Positions 35,037 through 44,268 of a DNA stretch of 64,000 nucleotides are shown here, piece after piece. Position 1 is the first letter of the stretch, and each line of letters starts with the position of its first letter. Made by a program: the position numbers and the translations under genes. Source of the DNA: an uncultured Ruminococcus sp. (GTDB taxonomy: Bacteria > Bacillota > Clostridia > Oscillospirales > Acutalibacteraceae); contig CADCOE010000054.1 in the NCBI GenBank assembly GCA_902802985.1, positions 31,963 through 95,962 of the forward strand, in the 5' to 3' direction. The notes beneath the pieces are model-generated. The model did no database searches. It was not told the DNA's origin and saw nothing but the letters and a program-made list of their open reading frames with translations.

Positions 35037-35486
35037 ATGAAACCAACTATTACCGTTAATGAAGATATTACATTGGTCACTTTACAAAATATTCCTGCCG
35101 ATATGATATTCGTCACAGAGGTTTTTGAAAAAATAGCATCGATGGGTGTTGATGTCGATATGATCTCTCTTTCCCCTGTGCAGAGTTCCCTTACAAGCCT
35201 TTCCTTTACCATCAAGGATGAGGAGCTTGTCAAAATACTAAGCTATACCTCTAAGCTTAACAATGGCACTATCAAACCTATTGTCAGCAGTGGAAACTGC
35301 AAAATTTCTGTCAATGATCCCGATATGGAGGACAATCCCGGTGTTGCCGCCAAGGTATTTCGCAGAGCCGCCGAGGTTCATACCGATATACGCTTGATAA
35401 CAACCAGTGAATGTCAGATCTCACTGCTTGTCACCAAGTCCGATTTTGACTCTGCTTTTAATGCTATTCAAGATGCTCTTGACTAA
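35037..35486 (+). CDS. Stand-alone tandem ACT-domain protein (aspartokinase regulatory type)
   Basis: This 149-residue protein consists of two ACT domains like the C-terminal regulatory part or beta subunit of aspartokinase. It has ITLVTLQNIPADMIFVTEVF, VDVDMISLSP, then VAAKVFRRAAEVHTDIRLIT with ISLLVTKSDFDSAFNAI. The kinase domain is absent. Placement in the lysine operon suggests it binds lysine or another aspartate-family amino acid and modulates a separately encoded aspartokinase (inference). ATG 35037 has SD GAAAGGA. Confidence 0.85.
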   Translation: MKPTITVNEDITLVTLQNIPADMIFVTEVFEKIASMGVDVDMISLSPVQSSLTSLSFTIKDEELVKILSYTSKLNNGTIKPIVSSGNCKISVNDPDMEDNPGVAAKVFRRAAEVHTDIRLITTSECQISLLVTKSDFDSAFNAIQDALD

Positions 35487-35497
35487 CAGATAACGTT

Positions 35498-35710
35498 ATG
35501 TTGAAAGATAAGTATAACCTGTTGCTTTTAGCAGTGATAATTATTTCTATCATTAATATGACTGTCAATATGCCGATGTGGCTCTTGACTATATTATTTG
35601 CAGCAGCTGCTGTGTGTCTGGTCATCTACTGGCTGCATATTTTAAAGCCAGCTAAAAAGCAAAAAAGGAAATCTCCGACACAATCTGTTCATAGAAAAAA
35701 TGACAAATGA
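35498..35710 (+). CDS. Small two-helix membrane protein
   Basis: This 70-residue protein has two hydrophobic segments (about 8-24 and 27-48) and a Lys/Arg-rich C-terminal tail (KPAKKQKRKSPTQSVHRKND). It starts 12 nt after the ACT gene with only a weak SD and ends inside the following terminator. Unknown function; a genuine gene is likely because the hairpin is positioned on its stop. Confidence 0.6.
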   Translation: MLKDKYNLLLLAVIIISIINMTVNMPMWLLTILFAAAAVCLVIYWLHILKPAKKQKRKSPTQSVHRKNDK

Positions 35711-35753
35711 CAAAAGTCCGTTCCCGCCAACTGTCAAGGAACGGACTTTTGTC
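35709..35753 (+). terminator. Terminator of the lysine operon
   Basis: A perfect 16-bp stem, GACAAAAGTCCGTTCC (35709-35724) and GGAACGGACTTTTGTC (35738-35753), with a 13-nt loop. The T-run is internal to the stem. Confidence 0.8.
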
Positions 35754-35847
35754 ATATTACTTTCGATGAATACATATAACTGACTGTGAAAAAGATATTT
35801 TCTTTTCATTAAATATACTGACATTTCAGACACTCTGTGGAGGAAAT

Positions 35848-37497
35848 ATGGCACAGACAGAAGTTATTGTAAAATATAACGGAAATATTGCCAATGTAGC
35901 TTTTTCCGCAGGAGGAGCTGCAGAAATTTTGTCGTCCAATTATGCGGTTATCACGATTGAAGAAAATAATATCCCAACGCTGTATGAATATACCGAAGTA
36001 GAAGATATTGAACTGCCCAAAAAATTATATCTCGCTGCTTCTTATAATCTGATCTCGTCCTGTATCCGAAGTGTTCGTGATACACAAGGCTATGGTCTGA
36101 CCGGAAACGGTGTGATCGTTGCTATATTGGATTCCGGAATTGATTACACTCATCCCGATTTCAGAAACAGCGATGGTTCTACAAGAATTCTTGCTATATG
36201 GGATCAAAGTGTGGAGGGAAATCCTCCGTATGGCTTCGGAGAAGGAACGGAATATACAAAAGAAGAAATTAACACGGCATTGATGAATCAATCCTATGAA
36301 CTGGTCCCTACTACCGATTTAGCAGGTCACGGAACCGCTGTAGCAGGAATTGCTGCCGGCAATGGTTCCGACAATGGAGGCGAAATCAATGGCGCTGCTC
36401 CAGAAGCAGATATTCTGGTTGTGAAAGTCGGCAAAAAAGGAAACGATTTTTTTGCTCAAAGTACTGAGCTGATGAGAGCTTTACGATATACGATCGATAA
36501 AGCCAAATCATTCCATAAAGCTGTGGCGATTAATATGAGCTATGGTATGAACAGCGGTTCACACCAAGGTGACAGCTTATTTGAGGAATTTATTGCGGAA
36601 ATAAGTATAGAATGGAAATGCAGTATTGTAGTTCCTACAGGCAATGAAGGCAGTGCGGGGCATCATTACAGTGACATTTTGACATCCAACAAAACCACTA
36701 ATATTGATTTTTTTACCGCCTCAGGAATAGAAAATTATTATCTTTCACTTTGGAAAAATTTCGCCGATACATTTTCCGTTGAATTGATTTTCCCTGACGG
36801 AACCAGTTCGGGTGTCATCGGTATAGAAAATCAACTGAAAACAGTCCGTGTAGGAAATAATATTTTGACAGTACTCTATGGTCAACCTAACAGATATTCA
36901 ACCGGACAGGAGATTTATTTTTTTATACGCAGCGATAGAGGAACTATTAATGCTGGTCTGTGGAAATTGCGAATTATTTCATCTGATATTGTCGATGGCA
37001 AAATAGATGTGTGGCTGCCCACTACAGAAGAAGTTGGGACAAAAACCTATTTTTCCAATCCTGTCATTAACAACACAATGACACTTCCCTCTACTTCTCA
37101 AAATGTTATTCGTGTGTCAGGATATAACGATAGACTGAACAGCATTGCTCCATTTTCAGGTGTGGGAAGTGTCGATTCTGATATTATCCCCGATATTGCC
37201 GCTCCTTGTGTGAATATTTTGTCTGTTCGAGCGGGCGGCGGCTACGATGCCTTTACAGGAACAAGTTTTGCTGCTCCGTTTGTCACAGGAGCAGCAGCTC
37301 TGATGATGCAATGGGGTATTGTCGATGGAAATGCACCATTTTTTTATGGTGAACGTATACGGGCTTTTTTACGGCTTGGTGCAAAGCGAACCCCCAATCA
37401 AAAATATCCCAATCCATATTTTGGATATGGTACGCTTTGCCTGAGCAATACCATTTCTTATATGGAACGATACCGATGGGGCAATTATGTAAATTAA
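35848..37497 (+). CDS. Csp-like subtilisin (germination protease family), copy 1
   Basis: This 549-residue S8 protease is of the clostridial Csp type. A short N-terminal pro-region is followed by Asp95 (AILDSGIDYTHPDF), His161 (DLAGHGTAVAGIAAGNG) and Ser473 (FTGTSFAAPFVTGAAAL), so the triad is intact. The approximately 120-residue jelly-roll insert characteristic of Csp proteins lies about 285-400. There is no secretion signal, consistent with spore packaging. It is first of three genes with a second Csp-like protein and a SleC-like protein, so its expected role is activating pro-SleC at germination (inference from C. perfringens/C. difficile). Confidence 0.85.
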   Translation: MAQTEVIVKYNGNIANVAFSAGGAAEILSSNYAVITIEENNIPTLYEYTEVEDIELPKKLYLAASYNLISSCIRSVRDTQGYGLTGNGVIVAILDSGIDYTHPDFRNSDGSTRILAIWDQSVEGNPPYGFGEGTEYTKEEINTALMNQSYELVPTTDLAGHGTAVAGIAAGNGSDNGGEINGAAPEADILVVKVGKKGNDFFAQSTELMRALRYTIDKAKSFHKAVAINMSYGMNSGSHQGDSLFEEFIAEISIEWKCSIVVPTGNEGSAGHHYSDILTSNKTTNIDFFTASGIENYYLSLWKNFADTFSVELIFPDGTSSGVIGIENQLKTVRVGNNILTVLYGQPNRYSTGQEIYFFIRSDRGTINAGLWKLRIISSDIVDGKIDVWLPTTEEVGTKTYFSNPVINNTMTLPSTSQNVIRVSGYNDRLNSIAPFSGVGSVDSDIIPDIAAPCVNILSVRAGGGYDAFTGTSFAAPFVTGAAALMMQWGIVDGNAPFFYGERIRAFLRLGAKRTPNQKYPNPYFGYGTLCLSNTISYMERYRWGNYVN

Positions 37498-37532
37498 ATC
37501 TTTTACTTAAATTTTCTACGATAGGAGCTGCT

Positions 37533-39272
37533 ATGAATAATCAAATGTTAAATGAGGATACACTACCGCTTTCAGAGTTTGTGCAACTGCCGACAACAGT
37601 TGACTTTCAGATCATTAATACCGAACGTTTCAGAGAATATGCAAAAGATAAACCATATCTTCACTTCGGAACGGAACTTGCCAATAATTATATTGTAGTT
37701 TATACCAATGCTATGTATATTCAACAGCTGCTAACGGATTTGGGAAGTGATTTTTTGACCTTCTTTCCGAAAATACTTTCTCCTCTCGATGTGCAGAGCA
37801 ACGACAACAGCGGTATTACACAGGTACTCAATCAACCCTTTCTGCGTCTCTCCGGTCGGGGTGTTATTATCGGATTTGTTGACACAGGGATAGACTTTAA
37901 AGAAAAAGCATTTCAATTTGAGAATGGCTCTACCAAAATTCTCGGCATATGGGACCAGACGATTGACGGAGAACGTGAAGGCGATTTGTACTTTGGCTCA
38001 ACGTACAGCAGCGAACAAATCAATGAAGCACTCCATTCCGATGATCCCCATACCCTTGTTCCTTCTATGGATGAGGACGGCCACGGTACATTTCTTGCCT
38101 CTGTTGCCGCTTCCAACACCAAAGACGATTATATTGGAGCCGCTCCTCTTGCGAACATTATAGCGGTCAAGCTCAGACGAGCAAGAGAGTACTATATCAA
38201 CCGATATTTACTCTCCCCTGATAATCCTAATTTGTATGAATCATCCGACTGCCTGCTGGGCATCAAATACATCCTTGACAAATCCATAAAAATGAATATG
38301 CCTGCCGTCATTTGTATCGGACTCGGCTCCAACACAAGTGCTCACGACGGCAATACATTATTCGAGGATTATATTTCCTTTGTTTCACAACGCCCCGGAT
38401 ACGCTTTTGTTACTGCTGCAGGAAACGAAGCCAATGCACGTCACCACACACAAGGTAAACTTCAAAAAGGAAGTTCTATTGACAGTATCAGTATCAAAGC
38501 AGGTATTCAGGGAGAATCCTTTAACGTGAATATTTTTGGTCCTGCTTTTGACAAGCTTTCTGTGGGAGTGATTTCCCCTACGGGTGAAGCTATTCAGCGG
38601 ATTCCATTTAAATCCGGTCTGGAATATTCGGAAAATCTCGTCTTTGAAGATACTACCGTCTTTATTAGATATTTTAAGGATATTAATAATAACATTGCTG
38701 TCGGCTTTAAAAATGCTACCGAAGGAATATGGGAAATCCGACTTTACGGTGATTCGGTGATAGATGGACAATACTTTGCGTGGCTGCCTATTACAGGTCA
38801 GGTCAATGAAAATATTGAATTTCTAAAACCTATTCCCGAATATACAATCGTTTATCCCGCCGCCGCAATGCGTACCATTACCTGTGGCGCTTACAATTCC
38901 AAAGATAACAGCTTGTCAGTATCATCCTCGTGGGGACCTACTCGTCTACCGAAAATGGCACCCGATTTTGTCGCTCCCGGAGTAGATATCAAAGGAATTT
39001 TCCCCACCGGATACGGAACAATGACAGGAACCAGTGCTGCTGCCGCTGTCACCGCAGGAGCGGCTGCCCTTCTAATGGAATGGGGAATTGTCAACGGCAA
39101 TATGCCTACCATCAACGGTGACCTGATTAAAAACCTGTTAATTAGCGGTTGTACAAGAACAGATAATATGACCTATCCCAATGTGAAATGGGGCTACGGA
39201 AAACTAAATCTTTACAATACTTTCTCATCGCTCAGGGAAACCGCAATGAACTACAATGTAGGTACTCTGTGA
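37533..39272 (+). CDS. Csp-like subtilisin, copy 2
   Basis: This 579-residue paralogue of the preceding gene has Asp117 (GFVDTGIDF), His184 (EDGHGTFLASVAAS) and Ser501 (MTGTSAAAAVTAGAAALL). All three catalytic residues are kept, but the usual Pro after the serine loop (GTS-x-A-x-P) is replaced by Ala, so activity is uncertain. The first 100 residues differ from copy 1. ATG 37533 has SD ATAGGAG; the frame is open upstream into copy 1 without an SD. In known systems some Csp paralogues are pseudoproteases that sense germinants. Confidence 0.85.
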   Translation: MNNQMLNEDTLPLSEFVQLPTTVDFQIINTERFREYAKDKPYLHFGTELANNYIVVYTNAMYIQQLLTDLGSDFLTFFPKILSPLDVQSNDNSGITQVLNQPFLRLSGRGVIIGFVDTGIDFKEKAFQFENGSTKILGIWDQTIDGEREGDLYFGSTYSSEQINEALHSDDPHTLVPSMDEDGHGTFLASVAASNTKDDYIGAAPLANIIAVKLRRAREYYINRYLLSPDNPNLYESSDCLLGIKYILDKSIKMNMPAVICIGLGSNTSAHDGNTLFEDYISFVSQRPGYAFVTAAGNEANARHHTQGKLQKGSSIDSISIKAGIQGESFNVNIFGPAFDKLSVGVISPTGEAIQRIPFKSGLEYSENLVFEDTTVFIRYFKDINNNIAVGFKNATEGIWEIRLYGDSVIDGQYFAWLPITGQVNENIEFLKPIPEYTIVYPAAAMRTITCGAYNSKDNSLSVSSSWGPTRLPKMAPDFVAPGVDIKGIFPTGYGTMTGTSAAAAVTAGAAALLMEWGIVNGNMPTINGDLIKNLLISGCTRTDNMTYPNVKWGYGKLNLYNTFSSLRETAMNYNVGTL

Positions 39273-39290
39273 TCCCAAAGGAGGAATATT

Positions 39291-40529
39291 ATGCCCGACA
39301 ATAATACTGCCCCTGTAGAAAATACAAGCGGTGGATACGGATTACTCAAGATCAATGTTTTCAGAGGGAATGTCGGCAATCCTGCCCAGAATGCAATGGT
39401 CAGTATTCTTAACCCTGAAACAGGCTCTGTTATCGAACAGTCCGAAACTAACGCCGAAGGACAGCTCCCTCCTATACGGCTGCCTGCTCCACCGATCGAA
39501 AATTCGCAACGCTACGGAGGAGCAAGGCCATTTAATCAGTACAATATGCGTGTCAGAATGACCGACTATAACGATGCTGTGATCGACAATATTCAAATCT
39601 TTCCCGAAACAACAGCAATACAAAATGTTACACTTACCTTACGTACTGAAGATGTGATCATCCCCTATCCGACTTTGTGGGGCAATTTTCCTGAAAAAAT
39701 ACCAGAGTCAGAAATTAAAAAACTGCCCAATGTCGGAAATTTGGTCGTACTCCCCGAACCTGTTGTGCCAAGCGTGATTGTCGTTCATAATGGTGTTCCT
39801 TCAAACCGTTCTGCTGAAAACTATACTGTTTCTTTCAAAGAGTATATTAAAAATGTCGCCAGCTCTGAAATCTATTCCAACTGGCCCCGTGAAACACTCA
39901 AGGCAAATATTCTTGCTATTATTTCTTTTACCCTTAATCGTGTTTATACCGAATGGTACAGAAGCAAAGGATATGATTTTACCATCACCAATTCGACCGC
40001 TTTTGACCAATCCTTCACTTATGGAAGAAATATTTTTCAGGAAATCTCCGATGTGGTCGATGAAGTGTTTACAATGTATATTTCCCGCACAGATATTATT
40101 CAGCCACTCTTTACACAATATTGTGACGGAATACGAGTCAACAGAACAGGATGGCTCAGCCAATGGGGTTCAAAGGAACTCGGAGATCAAGGATATAATG
40201 CACTTCAAATTCTCCGCACTTATTACGGTTATAATATTACCCTGAAGGAAGCCGTGAAAGTAGACGGTGTACCATTATCGTTTTCCGGAGTTCTGAATAT
40301 CGGCTCACGAGGGGATCCAGTACGTACTATTCAAAATCAACTTAATCGCATTGCTCGGAATTATCCTCTTATTCCTCAACTGATAGAGGATGGTGTTTAC
40401 GGATCGCAAACCGCTGAAGCTGTACGGATATTCCAGCAAATATTTGATCTGCCTGTTACAGGTATTGTTGACTTTTCCACGTGGTATGCCATATCCGATA
40501 TTTTTAATGCTGTCACAGCAAAATCATAA
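39291..40529 (+). CDS. SleC-like cortex-lytic protein (SpoIID-like + peptidoglycan-binding)
   Basis: This 412-residue protein has an N-terminal beta-sandwich pro-region (about 15-120) and a central domain about 175-315 of SpoIID/LytB type, with VASSEIYSNWPRETLKANIL (candidate catalytic Glu193) and GWLSQWGSKELGDQGYNALQILR. A C-terminal PG_binding_1 domain lies about 335-405 (GSRGDPVRTIQNQLNRI, DGVYGSQTAEAVRIFQ). This matches SleC, the cortex hydrolase activated by Csp proteases. It lies 18 nt after the second Csp gene with SD AAAGGAGG. No signal peptide. Confidence 0.82.
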   Translation: MPDNNTAPVENTSGGYGLLKINVFRGNVGNPAQNAMVSILNPETGSVIEQSETNAEGQLPPIRLPAPPIENSQRYGGARPFNQYNMRVRMTDYNDAVIDNIQIFPETTAIQNVTLTLRTEDVIIPYPTLWGNFPEKIPESEIKKLPNVGNLVVLPEPVVPSVIVVHNGVPSNRSAENYTVSFKEYIKNVASSEIYSNWPRETLKANILAIISFTLNRVYTEWYRSKGYDFTITNSTAFDQSFTYGRNIFQEISDVVDEVFTMYISRTDIIQPLFTQYCDGIRVNRTGWLSQWGSKELGDQGYNALQILRTYYGYNITLKEAVKVDGVPLSFSGVLNIGSRGDPVRTIQNQLNRIARNYPLIPQLIEDGVYGSQTAEAVRIFQQIFDLPVTGIVDFSTWYAISDIFNAVTAKS

Positions 40530-40570
40530 TCACAAAAATTGCTGACAGTAACAGATAACAAAAATGACTA

Positions 40571-40599
40571 TTGACGAATATGAGATACGGTGTTATAAT
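40571..40599 (+). promoter_or_regulatory. Riboflavin operon promoter
   Basis: TTGACG (40571-40576), a 17-nt spacer and TATAAT (40594-40599). Confidence 0.88.
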
Positions 40600-40610
40600 T
40601 TAGATATAAA

Positions 40611-40779
40611 ATCTTCAGGGCAGGGTGAAATTCCTGACCGGCGGTAAAGCCCGCGAGCTGTTTCTTTATGGAACAGTTGATTCGGTGTAATTCCGAAGCC
40701 GACGGTATAGTCCGGATGCAAGAAGATACTATTGTTCAACGCTATCGCTATTCTGCCCTTGAATTTTTCAAGGGCAGTT
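40611..40779 (+). promoter_or_regulatory. FMN riboswitch (RFN element) and terminator
   Basis: The aptamer 40611-40728 opens with ATCTTCAGGGCAGGGTGAAA and closes with GAAGAT. It has the RFN-specific TTCCTGACCGGCGGTAAAGC, AGCCCGCGAG, GATTCGGTG..CCGAAGCCGACGG and AGTCCGGATG blocks. An intrinsic terminator follows (CTGCCCTTGAA 40753-40763 with TTCAAGGGCAG 40767-40777, T-rich tail). FMN should terminate transcription before ribD. Confidence 0.97.
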
Positions 40780-40801
40780 TCTTGTTTTGGAGGTGAAATG
40801 G

Positions 40802-41905
40802 ATGAACGATACTGATTATATGAAAATAGCATTAGAACTTGCCCAAAAAGGATTGGGCTTTGTCAATCCCAATCCGATGGTTGGTGCCGTTATCGTAAAA
40901 AACGGACGTATTATCGGTAAGGGCTATCACAGAAAATATGGAGAGCTTCACGCAGAAAGAAATGCTTTTGCAAACTGTACTGAAGATTGCTGTGGAGCAG
41001 ATCTTTATGTCACTCTCGAACCCTGCTGTCACTACGGAAAAACACCCCCTTGTACAGAAGCAATTATCGAGCATCAAATCAAACGTGTGATCATCGGCTC
41101 AGCTGATCCCAATCCGCTGGTTGCGGGCAAGGGCGTACAAATGCTTCGGCAACATGGCATAGAAGTCACAGAAGGAATATTAAAAGATCAATGTGACAAG
41201 CTTAACGAAATCTTTATGCATTATATTACCACAGGACTTCCGTTCGTCACAGTAAAATATGCTATGACCGCAGACGGAAAAATTGCCGCTTATACGGGAC
41301 AATCCAAATGGATTACAAGTGAACAGACAAGAAAACACGCTCAACTTGATCGCTTGAAGCATTCCGCCATTATGGCAGGAATTGGTACTGTCTTTGCTGA
41401 TGATCCAATGCTCACCTGCCGAATAGAAAACGGCAGAGATCCTGTCAGAATTGTCTGTGACTCTCATCTCAAAATTCCGATAAACTGCAATATCATTAAA
41501 ACTGCCAAAAATATTCCAACTATCATTGCTTGCTGTAATGACAATACGGCAAAAATAAATGCACTTGAAGCCGCAGGATGTCAGGTACTCATTACGAAAA
41601 AAATGAACGACCGTGTTGATCTGTGTCAATTAATGCAGCAGCTTGGAAAACAAAAAATCGACAGTATCCTGTTAGAGGGCGGCGGTGAACTTAACTGGTC
41701 AGCTTTCCGGTGTGGCATCGTATCTAAGGTCAAGGTCTATATCGCTCCCAAAATTCTTGGCGGCAATAGTGCCAAATCTCCTGTCGGAGGAATCGGCGCA
41801 GACTCCCCCGATCATGCTTTTCGGCTGACTGACAGCATGATCACAAAAATCGGAGAAGACATTTTGATAGAAAGCAGGGTTGCCAATGTTCACGGGAATT
41901 ATTGA
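40802..41905 (+). CDS. ribD: Bifunctional deaminase/reductase RibD
   Basis: RibD carries out the second and third steps of riboflavin synthesis on the pyrimidine intermediate. The deaminase domain is about 1-145, with the zinc site H50-A-E52, C75 and C84. The reductase domain is about 150-365 (TVKYAMTADGKIA, KWITSEQTRKHAQLDR, LLEGGGELN). ATG 40802 with SD GGAGGTG replaces an upstream TTG reading. It overlaps ribE by 20 nt. Confidence 0.97.
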   Translation: MNDTDYMKIALELAQKGLGFVNPNPMVGAVIVKNGRIIGKGYHRKYGELHAERNAFANCTEDCCGADLYVTLEPCCHYGKTPPCTEAIIEHQIKRVIIGSADPNPLVAGKGVQMLRQHGIEVTEGILKDQCDKLNEIFMHYITTGLPFVTVKYAMTADGKIAAYTGQSKWITSEQTRKHAQLDRLKHSAIMAGIGTVFADDPMLTCRIENGRDPVRIVCDSHLKIPINCNIIKTAKNIPTIIACCNDNTAKINALEAAGCQVLITKKMNDRVDLCQLMQQLGKQKIDSILLEGGGELNWSAFRCGIVSKVKVYIAPKILGGNSAKSPVGGIGADSPDHAFRLTDSMITKIGEDILIESRVANVHGNY

Positions 41906-42536
41906 GGAAATAGGTATTGTTGTTGAAATTAAACACAGCGATACCTCCTTCTATATCAAAATCGAAGCAAAACAAATCCTGTCGGACACCCATCTCGGTG
42001 ACAGCATTGCCGTCAACGGCGTCTGCCTGACAGTAACGGAGTTGGGTAAAACCTTTTTTAAAGCAGATGTAATGAACGAAACATTATATCGCTCTTCTCT
42101 TGGCTCACTGAAAATTGGCAGCCGTGTTAATCTGGAACGTGCAATGTTAGCAGACGGACGTTTTGGCGGACATATTGTTTCGGGTCACATCGACGGAACC
42201 GGCACCATCACCAAAATTAAAAATGACGGTATTGCTGTATGGTATACTATTCATACCAATGAAAAAATATTGAAATATATCGTCGAAAAAGGTTCGATCG
42301 CTATTGATGGTATCAGTTTGACAGTTGCCAAGGTGACCGTCAGTGATTTCAGCGTATCCATTATTCCTCATACCGCTAAACAAACCATATTATCTGACAA
42401 GAAAACAGGCGATACCGTTAATCTTGAAAATGATATTATCGGAAAATATGTCGAAAAACTGCTCGGTTGTAAAAACAATAATACACAAAAAGAAAGCAGA
42501 ATTACAATGGAATTTCTGCATCAAAATGGATTTTAA
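41886..42536 (+). CDS. ribE: Riboflavin synthase alpha chain
   Basis: This protein dismutates two lumazines to riboflavin. It is 216 residues with two lumazine-binding barrels. The N-terminal MFTGIIEEIG is diagnostic; GDSIAVNGVCLTV and GSIAIDGISLTV are the duplicated motifs, and GRFGGHIVSGHIDGTG is present. A short C-terminal tail beyond the fold ends MEFLHQNGF. Its start lies inside ribD. Confidence 0.97.
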   Translation: MFTGIIEEIGIVVEIKHSDTSFYIKIEAKQILSDTHLGDSIAVNGVCLTVTELGKTFFKADVMNETLYRSSLGSLKIGSRVNLERAMLADGRFGGHIVSGHIDGTGTITKIKNDGIAVWYTIHTNEKILKYIVEKGSIAIDGISLTVAKVTVSDFSVSIIPHTAKQTILSDKKTGDTVNLENDIIGKYVEKLLGCKNNNTQKESRITMEFLHQNGF

Positions 42537-42552
42537 ACGGGAGGAAAAATGA

Positions 42553-43752
42553 ATGTTCGAATATAATACTATCGAAGAAGCATTGGAGGCCCTTAGAAAC
42601 GGAGAAATTATTCTTGTCACCGATGACGAAAATCGTGAAAATGAAGGCGATATGATTTGTGCCGCAGAATTTGCCACAACAGAAAATCTGAATTTTATGG
42701 CAACTCACGCTAAAGGCTTGATTTGTATGCCTATGAGTATTGAACTGTGTGAGAAACTCAGATTGCCCCAAATGGTGGATACCAATACGGATAACCACAG
42801 CACAGCTTTTACGGTTTCGATCGACCATATTGACACCACAACGGGAATTTCTGCTGCCGAAAGAGGATTTACTGCGAGAATGGCTGTTAACGATAATGCC
42901 AAACCCGACGATTTTCGGCGTCCGGGGCATATGTTTCCTCTGACCGCCAGAAAAAACGGTGTACTGGAACGAAATGGACATACAGAAGCAACTGTAGATT
43001 TGATGCGTCTGGCAGGACTTAAAGAATGCGGTCTGTGCTGTGAAATTATGCGTGATGACGGTACTATGATGAGGTCTGCCGAATTGCAGCAAAAATCAAG
43101 CGAATGGAATATGAAATTTATCACGATCAAAGCATTGCAGGATTACCGCAAATGTAATGATCATCTGGTGGAACAAGTCGCTTCTCCACTCTTGCCCACT
43201 AAATATGGCGAATTCAGAGCCTACGGCTATGTCAACAAACTCAACGGAGAACACCATATTGCTCTTGTAAAAGGTGATATAGGAAATGGTGAAAATGTAC
43301 TTTGCCGTGTTCATTCCGAGTGCCTTACCGGAGATACATTTGGTTCTCTGAAATGCGACTGCGGACAACAACTGGCAGCGGCTATGACTCAAATCGAACA
43401 GGAAGGCAGAGGCATTCTTCTTTATATGCGTCAGGAAGGCAGAGGCATCGGTCTTATCAACAAACTGAGAGCGTATGAACTGCAGCAACAAGGAATGGAT
43501 ACATTGGAAGCTAATCTTGCCCTTGGCTTTCCAGGAGATATGCGTGAATATTATATCGGTGCTCAAATTTTACGTGACCTCGGCTGCAAAACACTGCGTC
43601 TGCTAACCAATAATCCCGATAAGATTTATGGTTTGAGCGGATTTGGACTGAAAATCAAAGAACGTATTCCTATACAAATGGATGCAACCGATTTTGACCT
43701 TTTTTATCTCAAAACTAAGAAAGACAAAATGGGTCATATTTTGAACTATTAA
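42553..43752 (+). CDS. ribBA: Bifunctional DHBP synthase / GTP cyclohydrolase II
   Basis: This protein makes both riboflavin precursors. The N-terminal DHBP synthase (about 1-200) has [33 protein letters not shown] and EIMRDDGTM. The C-terminal GTP cyclohydrolase II (about 205-395) has [21 protein letters not shown] with the zinc cysteines, and [14 protein letters not shown]. Both halves look intact. SD GGGAGG. Confidence 0.97.
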   Translation: MFEYNTIEEALEALRNGEIILVTDDENRENEGDMICAAEFATTENLNFMATHAKGLICMPMSIELCEKLRLPQMVDTNTDNHSTAFTVSIDHIDTTTGISAAERGFTARMAVNDNAKPDDFRRPGHMFPLTARKNGVLERNGHTEATVDLMRLAGLKECGLCCEIMRDDGTMMRSAELQQKSSEWNMKFITIKALQDYRKCNDHLVEQVASPLLPTKYGEFRAYGYVNKLNGEHHIALVKGDIGNGENVLCRVHSECLTGDTFGSLKCDCGQQLAAAMTQIEQEGRGILLYMRQEGRGIGLINKLRAYELQQQGMDTLEANLALGFPGDMREYYIGAQILRDLGCKTLRLLTNNPDKIYGLSGFGLKIKERIPIQMDATDFDLFYLKTKKDKMGHILNY

Positions 43753-43798
43753 TATCTTCTCTACTTCAAAAATAATCTGCAATGAAAGGAAAATGACA

Positions 43799-44266
43799 AT
43801 GAAAATCTATGAAGGCAAACTTGTACCCAATAACGTTAAAATCGGCATCGTTTGTGCTCGTTTTAATGAATTTATCACCAACAAACTGTTAGGCGGTGCG
43901 ATCGACGGTCTAAAAAGACACGGCGTGGATGACAACGCTATTGACATTGCGTGGGTTCCCGGTGCATTTGAAATTCCGCTGATCGCTTCCAAAATGGCAA
44001 AAAGTGGAAAATATGATGCCGTTATTTGTCTGGGTGCTGTCATCAGGGGAAGTACATCGCATTATGATTATGTATGCAGTGAAGTATCAAAAGGAATTGC
44101 CAATGTTTCACTTAACAGTAATATTCCTGTGATGTTCGGTGTCATCACTACAGAAAATATCGAACAGGCAATCGAACGCGCGGGTACTAAGGCAGGAAAC
44201 AAAGGTTATGACTGTGCCTTGGGAGCTATTGAGATGATCAATTTGATCCGTGAGATCGAGAGTTAA
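43799..44266 (+). CDS. ribH: Lumazine synthase
   Basis: RibH condenses the pyrimidine with DHBP to give lumazine. It is 155 residues with [39 protein letters not shown] and [24 protein letters not shown]. Two ATGs lie 6 nt apart; the second (43799) has better SD spacing (8 nt from AAAGGA). Confidence 0.96.
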   Translation: MKIYEGKLVPNNVKIGIVCARFNEFITNKLLGGAIDGLKRHGVDDNAIDIAWVPGAFEIPLIASKMAKSGKYDAVICLGAVIRGSTSHYDYVCSEVSKGIANVSLNSNIPVMFGVITTENIEQAIERAGTKAGNKGYDCALGAIEMINLIREIES

Positions 44267-44268
44267 CA

